64,000 nt of DNA, from assembly GCF_040610475.1 (NCBI RefSeq), contig NZ_JBEXMJ010000002.1:62001-126000 (forward strand), in the 5' to 3' direction. The DNA comes from Actinopolymorpha sp. NPDC004070 (GTDB lineage: Bacteria > Actinomycetota > Actinomycetes > Propionibacteriales > Actinopolymorphaceae). Both the position numbers and the translations under genes were made by a program. Shown in pieces: positions 7,973-16,742 of the stretch. A model generated the notes under the pieces. That model saw nothing but the letters and a program-made list of their open reading frames with translations, searched no databases and had not been told where the DNA came from. Position 1 is the stretch's first letter. Every line of letters begins with the position of its first letter.

Positions 7973-8393
7973 CGAGGTAGTCGACGAGTTCGCCCAGCTC
8001 GTGCGCCCAGCCCCCGATGTTGCCCTTGTACGCCGTGTCGTGGGCGTCGTCGGGCAGTTGGGCGAAGCCGCTCTCGACCACGGTGAGCCGGGTGCCGGTC
8101 CCGACCGGTTCGAGGGTGAACTCGACGTACGTGCGGCGCGGGTCGTCCCCGGGCAGTCCGGAGATCGGCCAGGTGAAGCCGAACACCGAGGGCTCCTCCA
8201 CGCGTTCGACCCGGATCTCGGCCTTGTCGCCGGTGTCCCACGCCATCTGCGCCGATCCGCCCGGACGCAGGTCGATCGTCGCCTGCTGGCCGAACCAGGC
8301 ACTCAGGCCCTCGGCGGTGGTAAGCGCCGCCCACACCTTGGCCGGCGGGTGAGCGACCTCGACGGTGCGCTCGATGCGATCGGGAAAGCTCAT
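7962..8393 (-). CDS. SRPBCC (AHSA1-like) domain protein
   Basis: The product has 143 residues from ATG 8393, preceded by GGAGGTCGCAC. The sequence DRIERTVEVAHPPAKVWAAL opens the START-like helix-grip fold, and WFGQQATIDLRPGGSAQMAW and then PGDDPRRTYVEFTLEPVGTG follow the AHSA1 pattern. The family name comes from the Hsp90 activator Aha1, but most bacterial members are small ligand-binding or stress proteins of unknown ligand. It is first in a two-gene operon with an ArsR regulator, an arrangement seen widely in actinobacteria. An in-frame extension to 8471 runs through the operator and is not coding. Confidence 0.9.
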   Translation of the reverse strand: MSFPDRIERTVEVAHPPAKVWAALTTAEGLSAWFGQQATIDLRPGGSAQMAWDTGDKAEIRVERVEEPSVFGFTWPISGLPGDDPRRTYVEFTLEPVGTGTRLTVVESGFAQLPDDAHDTAYKGNIGGWAHELGELVDYLDAA

Positions 8394-8412
8394 GTGCGAC
8401 CTCCAGTCAGTA

Positions 8413-8453
8413 GCAACCGTACGGTTGCAACCGTATGGCAACCATCCGGTTGC
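8413..8453. promoter_or_regulatory. Operator array for the ArsR regulator
   Basis: Two inverted repeats of identical design, GCAACC-GTAC-GGTTGC (8413-8428, a perfect 16-bp palindrome) and GCAACC-ATCC-GGTTGC (8438-8453), lie 25 bp centre to centre. A third GCAACC half site starts at 8427 between them. The array is 20-60 bases upstream of the SRPBCC start, a normal place for repression by the ArsR protein encoded in the same operon. Confidence 0.75.
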
Positions 8454-8490
8454 GTCAACTGTCAGTCGCACCCCGCCGGAGAAGAGGGGG

Positions 8491-9318
8491 TCAGCTCGAT
8501 TCGGCGGCCCGGTCCAGACATCTCCGGACGAACCGTAGGTCGACGCGGGTCTGGTCGAGTACCTGCTCGTACGGGAGTTCGTAGTGGCTGTGGAACGACA
8601 GCAGCCCGTCGAATCCCGTCGTGCGCAGGTGGTCCAGGATGTCCGGCCACGGCACCATGCCGTCGGCCAGACCGAGCCAGTCCGACTGCCAGGCGCGGCC
8701 GCCGCTCTCCTGCGTGGTGCCCGCGAACCAGCCGCCGTTCTTCACCCCGACACAACTGAGCCAGGGCCGCAGCAGGTCGAACGTCAGCCGCCAGTCCTCC
8801 CGGCCGTCCTGCACCACCTGGTTGCCCGGGTCCGGGTAGGCACTGACCGCCGCGGGGTCCCGGCCCTCCAGCAGCACCCGGGTGAGTGCACCGGAGGAGT
8901 GGATCGTGCCGCCGTGCAGCTGGATCGCCAGGCCGACGCCGTACGACGCGGCGAGGCGTTCGAGTTCGTCGAGGTCACGGCGCGCCTGGTCGCGGATGCC
9001 GTCGTACGGACGGGAACCGTTGTAGTTCCAGTACCCGAGCCGGATCAGGCCGACGCCCGCCTCCGCGCAGGCTCCGAACACCTTCGCGGTGGGGAAGTTC
9101 GCCGGATCGGTGAGGTCGGTCGTCGCCATCGGCACGTCGAGGCCCAGCGCCCGCAGGTCGGACACGGCGCGCGGCAGCAGGTCCGCCTCGTCCGGGGTCA
9201 CCGAGAAGCCCGGCCGGATGAGCAGGTCGACGCCGTCGAAGCCGAGATCGGCCACGGTCGGTCCGATCTCGTCCAGCCCACGGGATCCGAACAGCTTGGT
9301 GAACAACACGGTGCGCAT
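8491..9318 (-). CDS. Sugar phosphate isomerase/epimerase-like TIM barrel protein
   Basis: The product has 275 residues of the AP-endonuclease-2/xylose-isomerase-like fold. It starts with TVLFTKLFGSRGLDEIG, GFDGVDLLIRPG and alternates strand and helix with metal-ligand candidates in the usual places: E/D in DVPMATTDL, AIQLHGGTIHSS (His), AYPDPGNQV (D), CVGVKNGGW, and a final LLSFHSHYE. Members convert keto and aldo sugars, inosose or related compounds; the substrate here is unknown. It lies 35 bases downstream of an orphan sugar- or peptide-binding protein on the same strand, so the two are probably one operon. Start ATG 9318 has GGAGGAGACCATCTG upstream. Confidence 0.85.
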   Translation of the reverse strand: MRTVLFTKLFGSRGLDEIGPTVADLGFDGVDLLIRPGFSVTPDEADLLPRAVSDLRALGLDVPMATTDLTDPANFPTAKVFGACAEAGVGLIRLGYWNYNGSRPYDGIRDQARRDLDELERLAASYGVGLAIQLHGGTIHSSGALTRVLLEGRDPAAVSAYPDPGNQVVQDGREDWRLTFDLLRPWLSCVGVKNGGWFAGTTQESGGRAWQSDWLGLADGMVPWPDILDHLRTTGFDGLLSFHSHYELPYEQVLDQTRVDLRFVRRCLDRAAESS

Positions 9319-9353
9319 CAGATGGTCTCCTCCAGGCGGCGGCGGCTCTTCGT

Positions 9354-11357
9354 CTACTGTCGGGTCGTGAAGTACTGCTCGGGGTTCGTCGGCCCGGGCT
9401 CGGGGTAGTCGGACTCGATCATCATGGTCGGTACGTTGTGGAAGTCGTTGCGGACGATGCTGTATCCCTTCGGCGGCAAGCAGATCCCGATCGCGTAGAA
9501 CTGCTCCCGGGCCATCGTCACGATCTCGTGCAGCAACCGGTTCTGCTCGTCAGCGTCGGCGGTGGCGGTCATCTGGTCATAGAGGCTCAGCTGGCGACGG
9601 ACCGCCGGAGGTGGTTCCTCCCCGCCGGCGCCCCGGGTCTGGTACCACTCCGCCCACGGGAGGGCGAAGTTCGACTCGTCGCGGTACGGCATGTAGTAGC
9701 GGGGCTCGAGCCGCGGGTCCATGCCGCCGACGTCGCCCTGCCACACCACGGCGTCGAAGGTGTTGGCGTCCTTGCGTTCGTAGAACAAACCGCCGTCCTC
9801 GGCACGGACACTCATGTCGACGCCCACCGCGCGCCAGTAGCCGCGGACCAGGTCCATCACGTTGGCCCAGCCGAAACCGTAGTCCTGGCTGGCGATCTCG
9901 ACCACGAACCTGATCGGTGTGCCGTCCGGGCCGAGCCGGACACCGCTCCCGTCACGTTTGCGATAGCCCGCGCGGTCAAGGTGCCGGTTGGCGAGAGCGA
10001 CGTCGTACTCGGTGTACTGCGTGGCAAGTTCCCTGTCGTAGAAGGCCGACTCCGGCCGCGGCGCCGGCTGCGCAGGTGTGCCTTGACGCTGGTACGCCGC
10101 GACGATGATCTCCTTGCGGTTGATCGCATGGGAGAGCCCGACCCGGAAGTCGCGGTTGCGGAAGATCTCGCGCTTGACCGGATCCTTGTGACACAGGTTC
10201 AACGAGATGATCGCGGTGTTCATGTTCGCGTTGACCATGTCCAGGAAGCGGTAGTGGCCCTTGTCCCGGCTGCGGGCGAGCACCGGCTTGTTGCGCAACG
10301 ACGTGACGGTGCGTTCCTGGAAGTCGAACTCGCCGTTGGTGGTCTTGAGCAGCATCACCTCGGGGTCGGAGACGACGACGTTGACGAACTCGTCGAGGTA
10401 GGGCAGCTGGCTTCCGTCCGGATCGACCTTCCAGTAGTAGGGATTGCGGGTGGCCACCACCCGGTCTCCCGTACCCACCGCCTTGGTGAGGACCCATGCG
10501 TTCAGCGTCGGCAGCTCGGGGTTGGCCCACCGGTCCCGCTTCGCACCGAACAACGCCACCCAGTCGGTGAACTTCTCCTGCTTGGCAAGGCGTTCGGCGT
10601 CCTTGGAGTACTTCTCGTGGAACTTCGACAGGTAGTGCCGCGGATGCTTCACCAGATCCAGGCCGTACGCCTTGGTCGCCATCCGCTGGGCGAACAGCGC
10701 GTTCGGCTTGGCGAAGGTCACCGTGAAGCCGTAGGTGTCGGTCTTGGAGATCCGGGCCGGCTGACCACCGGCGAGGTAGGCGGCGGCGAGCACGGGTGAG
10801 ATCTTCTTGTTTCGCAGCACATCCTCGTAGGCGAAGACGATGTCGTCGGCGGTGAACGGCTGCCCGTCGGACCAGCGCATGCCCTCCCGAAGGCGGAAGG
10901 TGTACTCGGACGCGTCGGCGTTCACCTCGAACGACTCGGCCACCCCGGGCACGACCTGCTCCCGGTCGAAGGTCCGGGCGCCGGGCCGCCATCGCAACAA
11001 CGGGTCGTAGCCGACCGTACGGTCCAGCCACGCCGTGTCCGCCCCCAGCATGGCCGCGTGCCAGGTGCCGCCGTACCGTCCGATGCGCTCGGCGGGCCTG
11101 ACCACGAGCGGCTTCTTCGGCAGGCGCCGCTTGACCGGCGGCAGCTTTCCGGACTTCACCTGGCGAGCGAGCATCGGAGCCTCGGGCCCCTTGGCCTGCG
11201 CCGCCTTGCCCGCGTCCTTCTTACCCTGCGGGCTGGTCGACAACAGGCTGCAGCCGGTGCCCGAAGCGGCTGTGATGACGGAGACGGCACCCAACTCCAG
11301 TACCCGCCGCCGGGACGGTTGCGTAGCGGACCGACTGCTGTGCTGACCCCTTGCCAT
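9354..11357 (-). CDS. Family-5 extracellular solute-binding lipoprotein, orphan
   Basis: The product has 667 residues from ATG 11357, which follows GGGAGACGAC. The N-terminus carries three arginines and a hydrophobic stretch (RRRVLELGAVSVITA) with a Cys at residue 36, fitting a Tat/Sec lipoprotein signal, although the lipobox SGTGC is weak. The mature part has the SBP_bac_5 pattern: YTFRLREGMRWSDGQPFTADD near residue 170, and later FRNRDFRVGLSHAINRKEI. Family-5 proteins feed ABC importers for peptides or oligosaccharides. No permease or ATPase gene is adjacent. It shares the segment VK(S/A)GxLPPVxxRLP with the binding protein at 56,658-58,775, so the two are paralogues. The sugar isomerase downstream suggests a carbohydrate ligand. 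Confidence 0.9.
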   Translation of the reverse strand: MARGQHSSRSATQPSRRRVLELGAVSVITAASGTGCSLLSTSPQGKKDAGKAAQAKGPEAPMLARQVKSGKLPPVKRRLPKKPLVVRPAERIGRYGGTWHAAMLGADTAWLDRTVGYDPLLRWRPGARTFDREQVVPGVAESFEVNADASEYTFRLREGMRWSDGQPFTADDIVFAYEDVLRNKKISPVLAAAYLAGGQPARISKTDTYGFTVTFAKPNALFAQRMATKAYGLDLVKHPRHYLSKFHEKYSKDAERLAKQEKFTDWVALFGAKRDRWANPELPTLNAWVLTKAVGTGDRVVATRNPYYWKVDPDGSQLPYLDEFVNVVVSDPEVMLLKTTNGEFDFQERTVTSLRNKPVLARSRDKGHYRFLDMVNANMNTAIISLNLCHKDPVKREIFRNRDFRVGLSHAINRKEIIVAAYQRQGTPAQPAPRPESAFYDRELATQYTEYDVALANRHLDRAGYRKRDGSGVRLGPDGTPIRFVVEIASQDYGFGWANVMDLVRGYWRAVGVDMSVRAEDGGLFYERKDANTFDAVVWQGDVGGMDPRLEPRYYMPYRDESNFALPWAEWYQTRGAGGEEPPPAVRRQLSLYDQMTATADADEQNRLLHEIVTMAREQFYAIGICLPPKGYSIVRNDFHNVPTMMIESDYPEPGPTNPEQYFTTRQ

Positions 11358-11510
11358 GTCGTCTCCCGGAACCTTGTCGGGACGAACACCGAGCGGGATG
11401 GCGGATTGGTGCAACGTTACATTCGCGTGCGGCCGGAGCAACCGTTCACCAGGAGCGCTGACCGGAACAGGCCGAGGCCGTAGGCGGAACGAGCGTCGAG
11501 GGCGGACGTA

Positions 11511-11525
11511 CTAAATCGTTAGACT
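11511..11525 (+). promoter_or_regulatory. -10 box and probable operator of the LacI gene
   Basis: TAGACT at 11520-11525 is a -10 hexamer 8 bases before the ATG at 11534, with no ribosome binding site, so the message is likely leaderless. It overlaps CTAAATCGTTAG (11511-11522), a short inverted repeat with CTAA/TTAG arms. LacI-family sites usually have a central CG, as here. Autoregulation is therefore likely. Confidence 0.45.
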
Positions 11526-11533
11526 CCACGGCC

Positions 11534-12598
11534 ATGGACGCCGCCAAGGTGAGCCTGCGAGACGTCGCGAAACACGCGGGTGTCTCACCGAGCACCGTCT
11601 CCAACGTGCTCAACGGCCGCGCGGGCCGGACCCGGCCGGACACAACCGAGCGGGTTCGCCGGGCCGTCCGCGAGCTCGGGTATGCACCGAACCAACTGGC
11701 GCGGCAGCTTCGCACCGGACAGGTGCGCACGATCGGGCTGATCGTCCCGTCCGTGGCCAATCCCTTCTGGGGATTCGTGGCGCTGCGGGTCGAGCAGGCC
11801 GCCCGCGAGCGCGGCTACCAGGTGCTGTTGTGCAACGCCGAACGCGACACCGAACGCGAGGTGCGGTTCGCGGAGACGTTGCTCGACTCCGGTGTACGTG
11901 GACTGATCTTCGGTTCCTCGCCGTTGTCGTTCGACCATCTCGGCCACCTCCAGGGCCGCGGGCTGCAGGTGGTGGCGTTCGACCGGTCACCGGCCGGCGT
12001 CAGCCCCCTCGTGGTCGGCAGCGTGGAGATCGACAACGTGCTCGCGGCTCGGCTGGCGATCTCCCACCTCACCGGCCTCGGGCACCGCCGGATCGGCTTG
12101 CTGTCCGGGCCGATCCGGACGGTCAGCCGGCGCGAGCGCCTGGCCGGTTACCGGCAGGCACTCCTCGACGCCGGAATCACGCCCGACGACGACCTGGTGT
12201 GGCAGGGCACGGCGGGCGGCACCTTCGGGGATGCGGAGAGCGCCGAACTCGGCCGGACCGGCGCGCACCAACTGCTGAGCAGGCCGGACCGGCCCACCGC
12301 GTTGTTCACCATCAACGACATGTACGCCCTCGGTGCGTACGCCGGAGCCCGCGACCTCGGCCTCCGCGTTCCCGACGATCTGTCCGTGGTGGGCTTCGAC
12401 GACCTGCCGGTCCTCGCCGAGGTCGCGACGCCGCCACTCACCACGGTGCGCCAGCCGCTGCCGCAGATGATGCGCACGGCCACCACCCAACTGATCGGCC
12501 GGCTGGAAGGTGAGCGTTCCGGTCCGCCCGACCACACCACGGCGACACCCGAACTCGTCGTTCGGCAGTCGACCGCGAGGAGGAGCGATCATGAGTGA
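11534..12598 (+). CDS. LacI family transcriptional regulator
   Basis: The product has 354 residues. Residues 7-27, VSLRDVAKHAGVSPSTVSNV, form the LacI helix-turn-helix, followed by the hinge ...APNQLARQLRTGQ. The ligand-binding domain has the usual marks: IGLIVPSVANPFW, GHRRIGLLSGP, TALFTINDMYALGAY, VPDDLSVVGFDDLP and PPLTTVRQP. It should sense a sugar or sugar phosphate. The gene overlaps the following dehydrogenase by 8 bases, so the two are co-expressed, and the dehydrogenase substrate or product is a good candidate effector. It is divergent from the family-5 binding protein at 9354-11357 and may control it as well. Confidence 0.95.
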   Translation: MDAAKVSLRDVAKHAGVSPSTVSNVLNGRAGRTRPDTTERVRRAVRELGYAPNQLARQLRTGQVRTIGLIVPSVANPFWGFVALRVEQAARERGYQVLLCNAERDTEREVRFAETLLDSGVRGLIFGSSPLSFDHLGHLQGRGLQVVAFDRSPAGVSPLVVGSVEIDNVLAARLAISHLTGLGHRRIGLLSGPIRTVSRRERLAGYRQALLDAGITPDDDLVWQGTAGGTFGDAESAELGRTGAHQLLSRPDRPTALFTINDMYALGAYAGARDLGLRVPDDLSVVGFDDLPVLAEVATPPLTTVRQPLPQMMRTATTQLIGRLEGERSGPPDHTTATPELVVRQSTARRSDHE

Positions 12599-13559
12599 CG
12601 CGAAGGTGGCGCTGATCGGACTCGGCGCCATGACCCAGCGAGTGCACCTGCCTTCTCTGGCATCGTTCCCAGACGTGCACATCGTCGGGGCCTGCGATCT
12701 CGACCGCGAGCGGCTGGACAGTGTCGCGGACCGCTACGGGATCGAGGGGCGTTACACCGACTACCGGCAGATGGTGGAGAAGACCGCGCCCGACGGGGTG
12801 TACGCGGTCGGCCAGCCGCACCTGATGTACGACGTCTGGGTGTGGTGCCTGCAACAGGGGCTCAACCTCTACGTGGAGAAGCCGCTCGGGCTCGGCCGCC
12901 ACCAGGCGCAGATGCTGGCCACCCTCGCCGAGGACAACGGCGCGATCACCCAGGTGAGCTTCCAGCGGCGCAGCAGCCCGTTGCTGGCGAAGATGCGCGA
13001 AGCCTGCCTCGAACGCGGCCCGATCGTGCACGCGGTGTGCGAGTTCTACAAGTGCGACCCGCGACCGTTCTGGTCACCGCGCGACCACATGCTCGACGAC
13101 GGCGTACACGTCATCGACACGTTGCGCTGGATCTGCGGCGGGGAGGTCGAGGGAACCGAAAGTCGTTGCAGGCGGATCGGCGTACCCGACATCAACTGGT
13201 TCACCGCCACCCTGCACTTCAGCACCGGCGCGACCGGCGTCCTGCTGTGCAACTGGGCCAGCGGCCGCCGGGTGTTCCGCGTCCAGATGCATGCTCCGGG
13301 CATCGCCTGCGACGCCGATCCGGAGACCAGCGCGCAGTTGTACGCCGACAACCGGACCGAGCCGGACGTACACGACGCCCGCGAGGTGGCCGGCGGCGAC
13401 GAACTCCACGTGTTCGGTGGGTTCCGGCAGAAGAACCGCGAGTTCGTCGACTCGCTGCTGGCCGGAAGGGAGCTGACGACCTCGCCGTTCCGGGACGCCG
13501 TGAAGACGATGGACGTCGCCGACCGGATCCTCGCCCAGGCCGCGCTGCGCGGGGAGTGA
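12591..13559 (+). CDS. Gfo/Idh/MocA family oxidoreductase
   Basis: The product has 322 residues from ATG 12591, preceded by GAGGAGGAGCGATC. The N-terminal VALIGLGAMTQRVHLPSLAS gives the NAD(P) loop, with DIVGACDLDRERL-type continuation. YVEKPLGL carries the catalytic EKP. The C-terminal domain has FKCDPRPFWSPRDHMLDDGV followed by HVIDTLRWICGG, where the D...H..D pattern marks the sugar site. It is coupled to the LacI gene by an 8-bp overlap. It probably oxidises a sugar taken up by nearby transporters; the substrate is unknown. It differs clearly from the enzyme at 5208-6350. Confidence 0.9.
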   Translation: MSDAKVALIGLGAMTQRVHLPSLASFPDVHIVGACDLDRERLDSVADRYGIEGRYTDYRQMVEKTAPDGVYAVGQPHLMYDVWVWCLQQGLNLYVEKPLGLGRHQAQMLATLAEDNGAITQVSFQRRSSPLLAKMREACLERGPIVHAVCEFYKCDPRPFWSPRDHMLDDGVHVIDTLRWICGGEVEGTESRCRRIGVPDINWFTATLHFSTGATGVLLCNWASGRRVFRVQMHAPGIACDADPETSAQLYADNRTEPDVHDAREVAGGDELHVFGGFRQKNREFVDSLLAGRELTTSPFRDAVKTMDVADRILAQAALRGE

Positions 13560-13579
13560 CCTCGCCCGTCGTTGCGGCC

Positions 13580-14005
13580 CTAGTTGTCGGCGGGATTGCG
13601 GGCAGCGCGGATGCGGGCGAGCTCGGCGTTCTGTTCGGCGGTGAACGGCCGCAGGACGCAGAACTCGTTACCCTCCGGGTCGGTCATCACCACCCACGAG
13701 GCGTCCGCCGTCTGGCCGACGTCAGCACGGGATGCGCCCAGCGACTCCAGCCGCGTCACCTCGGCGGCCTGGTCCTCCGGGCGCAGATCGAGGTGCAACC
13801 TGTTCTTGCCCGCCCTGACGTCCGGCACCCGCACGAACAGCAGATCCGGCGCCACTGCGTCGCAGATCGAGCCGGCCGGAGGTTCCAGCGCGACCTCGCC
13901 AGGTGAGTCGTGGGTACGCCGCCAGCCGAGGGCGGCCTCCCAGAACGCTGCCAGCCGGCCGGGGTCCGCCGCGTCGACGACGACGCACTGAATCGTGAGA
14001 GCCAT
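13580..14005 (-). CDS. VOC family (glyoxalase-like) protein
   Basis: The product has 141 residues from ATG 14005. MALTIQCVVVDAADPGRLAA and FWEAALGW form the first beta-alpha-beta-beta-beta unit, and NRLHLDLRPEDQAAEVTRL followed by MTDPEGNEFCVL the second. The metal-ligand positions of true glyoxalases are only partly kept (an H in LHLDL and an E in GNEFC), so this may be a ligand-binding or small-molecule-resistance type member. It is convergent with the dehydrogenase, 20 bases away. The frame is open far upstream to 14689, but the extra part is not protein-like. Confidence 0.85.
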   Translation of the reverse strand: MALTIQCVVVDAADPGRLAAFWEAALGWRRTHDSPGEVALEPPAGSICDAVAPDLLFVRVPDVRAGKNRLHLDLRPEDQAAEVTRLESLGASRADVGQTADASWVVMTDPEGNEFCVLRPFTAEQNAELARIRAARNPADN

Positions 14006-14107
14006 CCGGCCACTCTGTCGGGAGCCGGGTGCGGCAGGCAACCGGATTGTGCCTGGCCGGGACCGCCGGCCCGGTCCGGACGTGCGACGCAGGGCCCTGG
14101 CGGAGGT

Positions 14108-14231
14108 GAACCACGGAGCCACCTCGTCGATGCTCTCCCAGTACAGCCGGGCCGAGGACGCCGCCGCTCTTCTGGTCGGCCCACAGCCACAGCTTCTCCC
14201 CGATCCATCCGGCCAGGCCTGCCGGTGAGTC
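14108..14231 (-). pseudogene. C-terminal relic of an epoxide hydrolase
   Basis: Two adjoining minus-strand stretches in different frames match one family. 14231-14169 reads DSPAGLAGWIGEKLWLWAD, like the helix after the catalytic core of EHN-type epoxide hydrolases. 14155-14108, one frame away, reads SARLYWESIDEVAPWF, like the later SSARLYxE block. The residues that should lie between them (DELLxNxTLYWxTGT) are missing, so the gene has lost an internal piece and shifted frame. The rest of the interval 14006-14457 contains no gene I can support. Confidence 0.6.
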
Positions 14232-14457
14232 GACCGGGCGGGTTGGGGAATCTCGATCGTCAAGGGCTCGATGATCGGCTCGGCAATGTCCCTCCTGCCC
14301 AGGTGTGAAACGTCCACCCTAGGCCGACAACCGGAAGGCCCCAGCCGGGCGTTACCTGACCACAAGCGGCTGTTGATCTGGTCACCCCGGCCGTCAGGAC
14401 TGACTCTGGTCTCGCCGGCATCCCATGGCACACGGCACGGTCCGGAAGGATCTGCGC

Positions 14458-15768
14458 ATGCTAGGCGCCATCGCCATGCACAACCCAATCGCTCGAAGGC
14501 GGTACTGGGTGGTGTTCGCCCTCGCTGCGACGTCCCTGCTTCTTGCTGCCTGTGGTGGCGGTGCGGCCGCGGGCACCGAGCCGCTGGTCGTGGTGGTCGA
14601 CTCCACCCGGCTCGCGGGCGTGCAGCAATACCAGAAACTGCACCCCGGGGTACGTCTGCGGATCCAGGTGTTCGCCGACCGCGCGGCACTGCCGACGAAG
14701 GTGCTGCTGGACAACTACGCGGCCGACGCCGGCTGGCCGGACGTCGTCTTCGCCGAACCGAACATCGTCGCCCGCACAGCCGACAGCGTGCACGACTTTC
14801 CGCTCGACCTGCGCAAGTACGTGCCGAAGAAGGTCCTGGACAACTTCTTTCCCGGCTCTCTCGCCTCCTGCATGGTGGACGGCCGGCTGCTCTGCCTTCG
14901 TAACGACCTCGCGCAGGGCGTGTTGTGGTACAACGCGACGCTGATGCGAAAGTTCGGTTACGACGTGCCGACCACCTGGGAGGAGTACCAACGGCTCGGG
15001 CTGCGGGTGGCGAAGGAGCACCCGGGGTACGTCATCGGCGCGTTCGGCGACGCCCAGGCACTGAACATGTACTTCTGGCCGAGCGAGTGCCCGGTGGCCC
15101 AGATCGTCGGCCGGGACAAGGTCCGCATCAACCTTGCCAAACCCGAGTGCACCAGGGTCCCGCGGCTCTTCGACCCACTGATCAGGGCCAAGGTGGTCAC
15201 CACTGTCAACCCGCTGGACGCGGTCTTCGTGCAGAAATACGGAACCACCAACAAGGTTCTGATGATGCCGGCGGCCTCGTGGTACGCCGAGTACGTCTTC
15301 CGCGAGGTCTACAAGACACCACCCGGTCAGCTCGCCGCGGCGATGCCGCTGCGGTGGTCCTCCGAACGCGAGATCCGTACGGGGGCGCACGGTGGCGCGG
15401 CGTGGATGGTGTCCCGGCACACGACGAACGTCAGGGCCGCGGTGGACTTGGCGACCTGGATGAGCACCGCCACCGCCTACCAGGGCAGCGGACCGACGTT
15501 CCCCGCCTACATGCCGGCAGCCGACGCGTGGGCGAAACACCTTCGTGAGGGCAGGTTCTTCGCCACCGACCCCTACCCGGTGATGCGCCGGGCGGCCGCC
15601 TCGATCGACCCGATCTTCGGCAGCGTGCGCTATGACGCGCCGTCCTTGTTCGAAAGTGACGTGATCGGACCGGTGATCCGCGGTCGGCCGGCTGAGTCCG
15701 GCCTGCGGGAGTTCGAGTCGCACCTGACTCAGCTCGCCCAGGCGTACGGCTACACGGTCGTGAGATAG
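14458..15768 (+). CDS. Family-1 sugar-binding lipoprotein of an ABC importer
   Basis: The product has 436 residues from ATG 14458, chosen because GGAAGGATCTGCGC precedes it; an upstream ATG at 14425 lacks a site. A signal peptide (RRRYWVVFALAATSLLLAAC) ends in a clear lipobox with Cys 32. The mature protein has the family-1 layout: LVVVVDSTRLAGVQQYQKLH, AGWPDVVFAEPNIV, LCLRNDLAQGVLWYNATLMR and TTWEEYQRLG. It is followed 9 bases later by two permease genes, so it delivers an oligosaccharide to them. The ligand is unknown; the beta-helix enzyme at the end of the operon suggests fragments of a complex polysaccharide. Confidence 0.95.
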   Translation: MLGAIAMHNPIARRRYWVVFALAATSLLLAACGGGAAAGTEPLVVVVDSTRLAGVQQYQKLHPGVRLRIQVFADRAALPTKVLLDNYAADAGWPDVVFAEPNIVARTADSVHDFPLDLRKYVPKKVLDNFFPGSLASCMVDGRLLCLRNDLAQGVLWYNATLMRKFGYDVPTTWEEYQRLGLRVAKEHPGYVIGAFGDAQALNMYFWPSECPVAQIVGRDKVRINLAKPECTRVPRLFDPLIRAKVVTTVNPLDAVFVQKYGTTNKVLMMPAASWYAEYVFREVYKTPPGQLAAAMPLRWSSEREIRTGAHGGAAWMVSRHTTNVRAAVDLATWMSTATAYQGSGPTFPAYMPAADAWAKHLREGRFFATDPYPVMRRAAASIDPIFGSVRYDAPSLFESDVIGPVIRGRPAESGLREFESHLTQLAQAYGYTVVR

Positions 15769-15777
15769 GAGCCGGCG

Positions 15778-16719
15778 ATGACCACGCCCGTGGAGGCAGC
15801 GTCCACCCAGCAGGCCCCGAACGGCACGGCCGGCCGACGGGGTTCGCGCGGCCGGGCCGGTCTGGCGCCGTACCTCTTCGTGGCACCGTACGTCCTGCTG
15901 CTGGTCCTCTTCGGCGTTCTGCCGGCGTTGTACTCGATCCTGATCAGCTTCGACGACACGTTCGCCCCCGGCCTGAACTTCAACGGCCTGCACAACTACC
16001 TGGTGGCCGTGCGCGACTTCAGGTTCGCCCCCGCGTTCGGCAATGTCGGTCTGTACCTCCTCATCTGGCTGCCGTTCATGACGGTGGTCGTACTCGGCCT
16101 TGCCCTTCTCCTGCACCAGCGTCCGGGGCGCCTGTCCACGTTGGCGCGACTCGTCTACTTCCTTCCGGGAGCAGTCACCGGCTCCGCCGCCGTGGTGTTG
16201 TGGCTGTTCGTACTGGACCCGACGGTCAGCCCGTTCGGTCCCGCCCTGCGGATGTTCGGGGTGGGCACCCTCCGCGAGGCGGTCGACGGCCGGGCGCTCG
16301 CGTTCTCCATCGCGCTGATGGCGTTCTCCATCGGAGCCGGTGGCTGGATCGTCATCATGTACGGCGCGTTGCAGAACATCGACCGCGACCTGGTGGAGGC
16401 GGCCACGATCGACGGCTGCAACGCCTGGCAGCTCGCATGGCACGTCAAGCTGCCGCTGATCCAGAAGTACGTGGTGTACATGCTCGTGCTGAGCTTCGCC
16501 GGCGGGACCCAGCTGTTCGTCGAGCCACAGCTGATCGGCCAGGCAGCGGGTCCAGGTGTGGTGAGCCCCACGTGGTCACCGAACCTGCTGGCGTACGACT
16601 TCGCGTTCAACATCGGCAACTTCGGCGCGGCGGCGGCGATCTCGATGCTCCTGCTCGTGGTCGGGCTGCTCGGTGCCTACCTGCTGATCTTCCGGACGAA
16701 GTTCTTTGAAGTGAGTTGA
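15778..16719 (+). CDS. Sugar ABC transporter permease (MalF type)
   Basis: The product has 313 residues with about six membrane segments, starting at LFVAPYVLLLVLFGVLPALY. The EAA loop that contacts the ATPase is EAATIDGCNAWQLAWHVKLP, ending with the conserved LP. A short hydrophilic N-terminus of about 30 residues precedes the first helix. It lies between the binding protein (9-base gap) and the MalG-type permease, whose preferred start is 23 bases downstream. No ATPase gene is present in the operon, so a shared ATPase of the MsiK kind, encoded elsewhere, is expected. Confidence 0.95.
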   Translation: MTTPVEAASTQQAPNGTAGRRGSRGRAGLAPYLFVAPYVLLLVLFGVLPALYSILISFDDTFAPGLNFNGLHNYLVAVRDFRFAPAFGNVGLYLLIWLPFMTVVVLGLALLLHQRPGRLSTLARLVYFLPGAVTGSAAVVLWLFVLDPTVSPFGPALRMFGVGTLREAVDGRALAFSIALMAFSIGAGGWIVIMYGALQNIDRDLVEAATIDGCNAWQLAWHVKLPLIQKYVVYMLVLSFAGGTQLFVEPQLIGQAAGPGVVSPTWSPNLLAYDFAFNIGNFGAAAAISMLLLVVGLLGAYLLIFRTKFFEVS

Positions 16720-16742
16720 CGCCTACCCGGGAAGGGCCGCAC

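Noticed and set aside
14461..16443. A 660-codon minus-strand frame opposite the sugar ABC genes
   Set aside because: Both plus-strand genes in this interval have standard motifs; the antisense product is a His/Arg/Gln-rich shadow.
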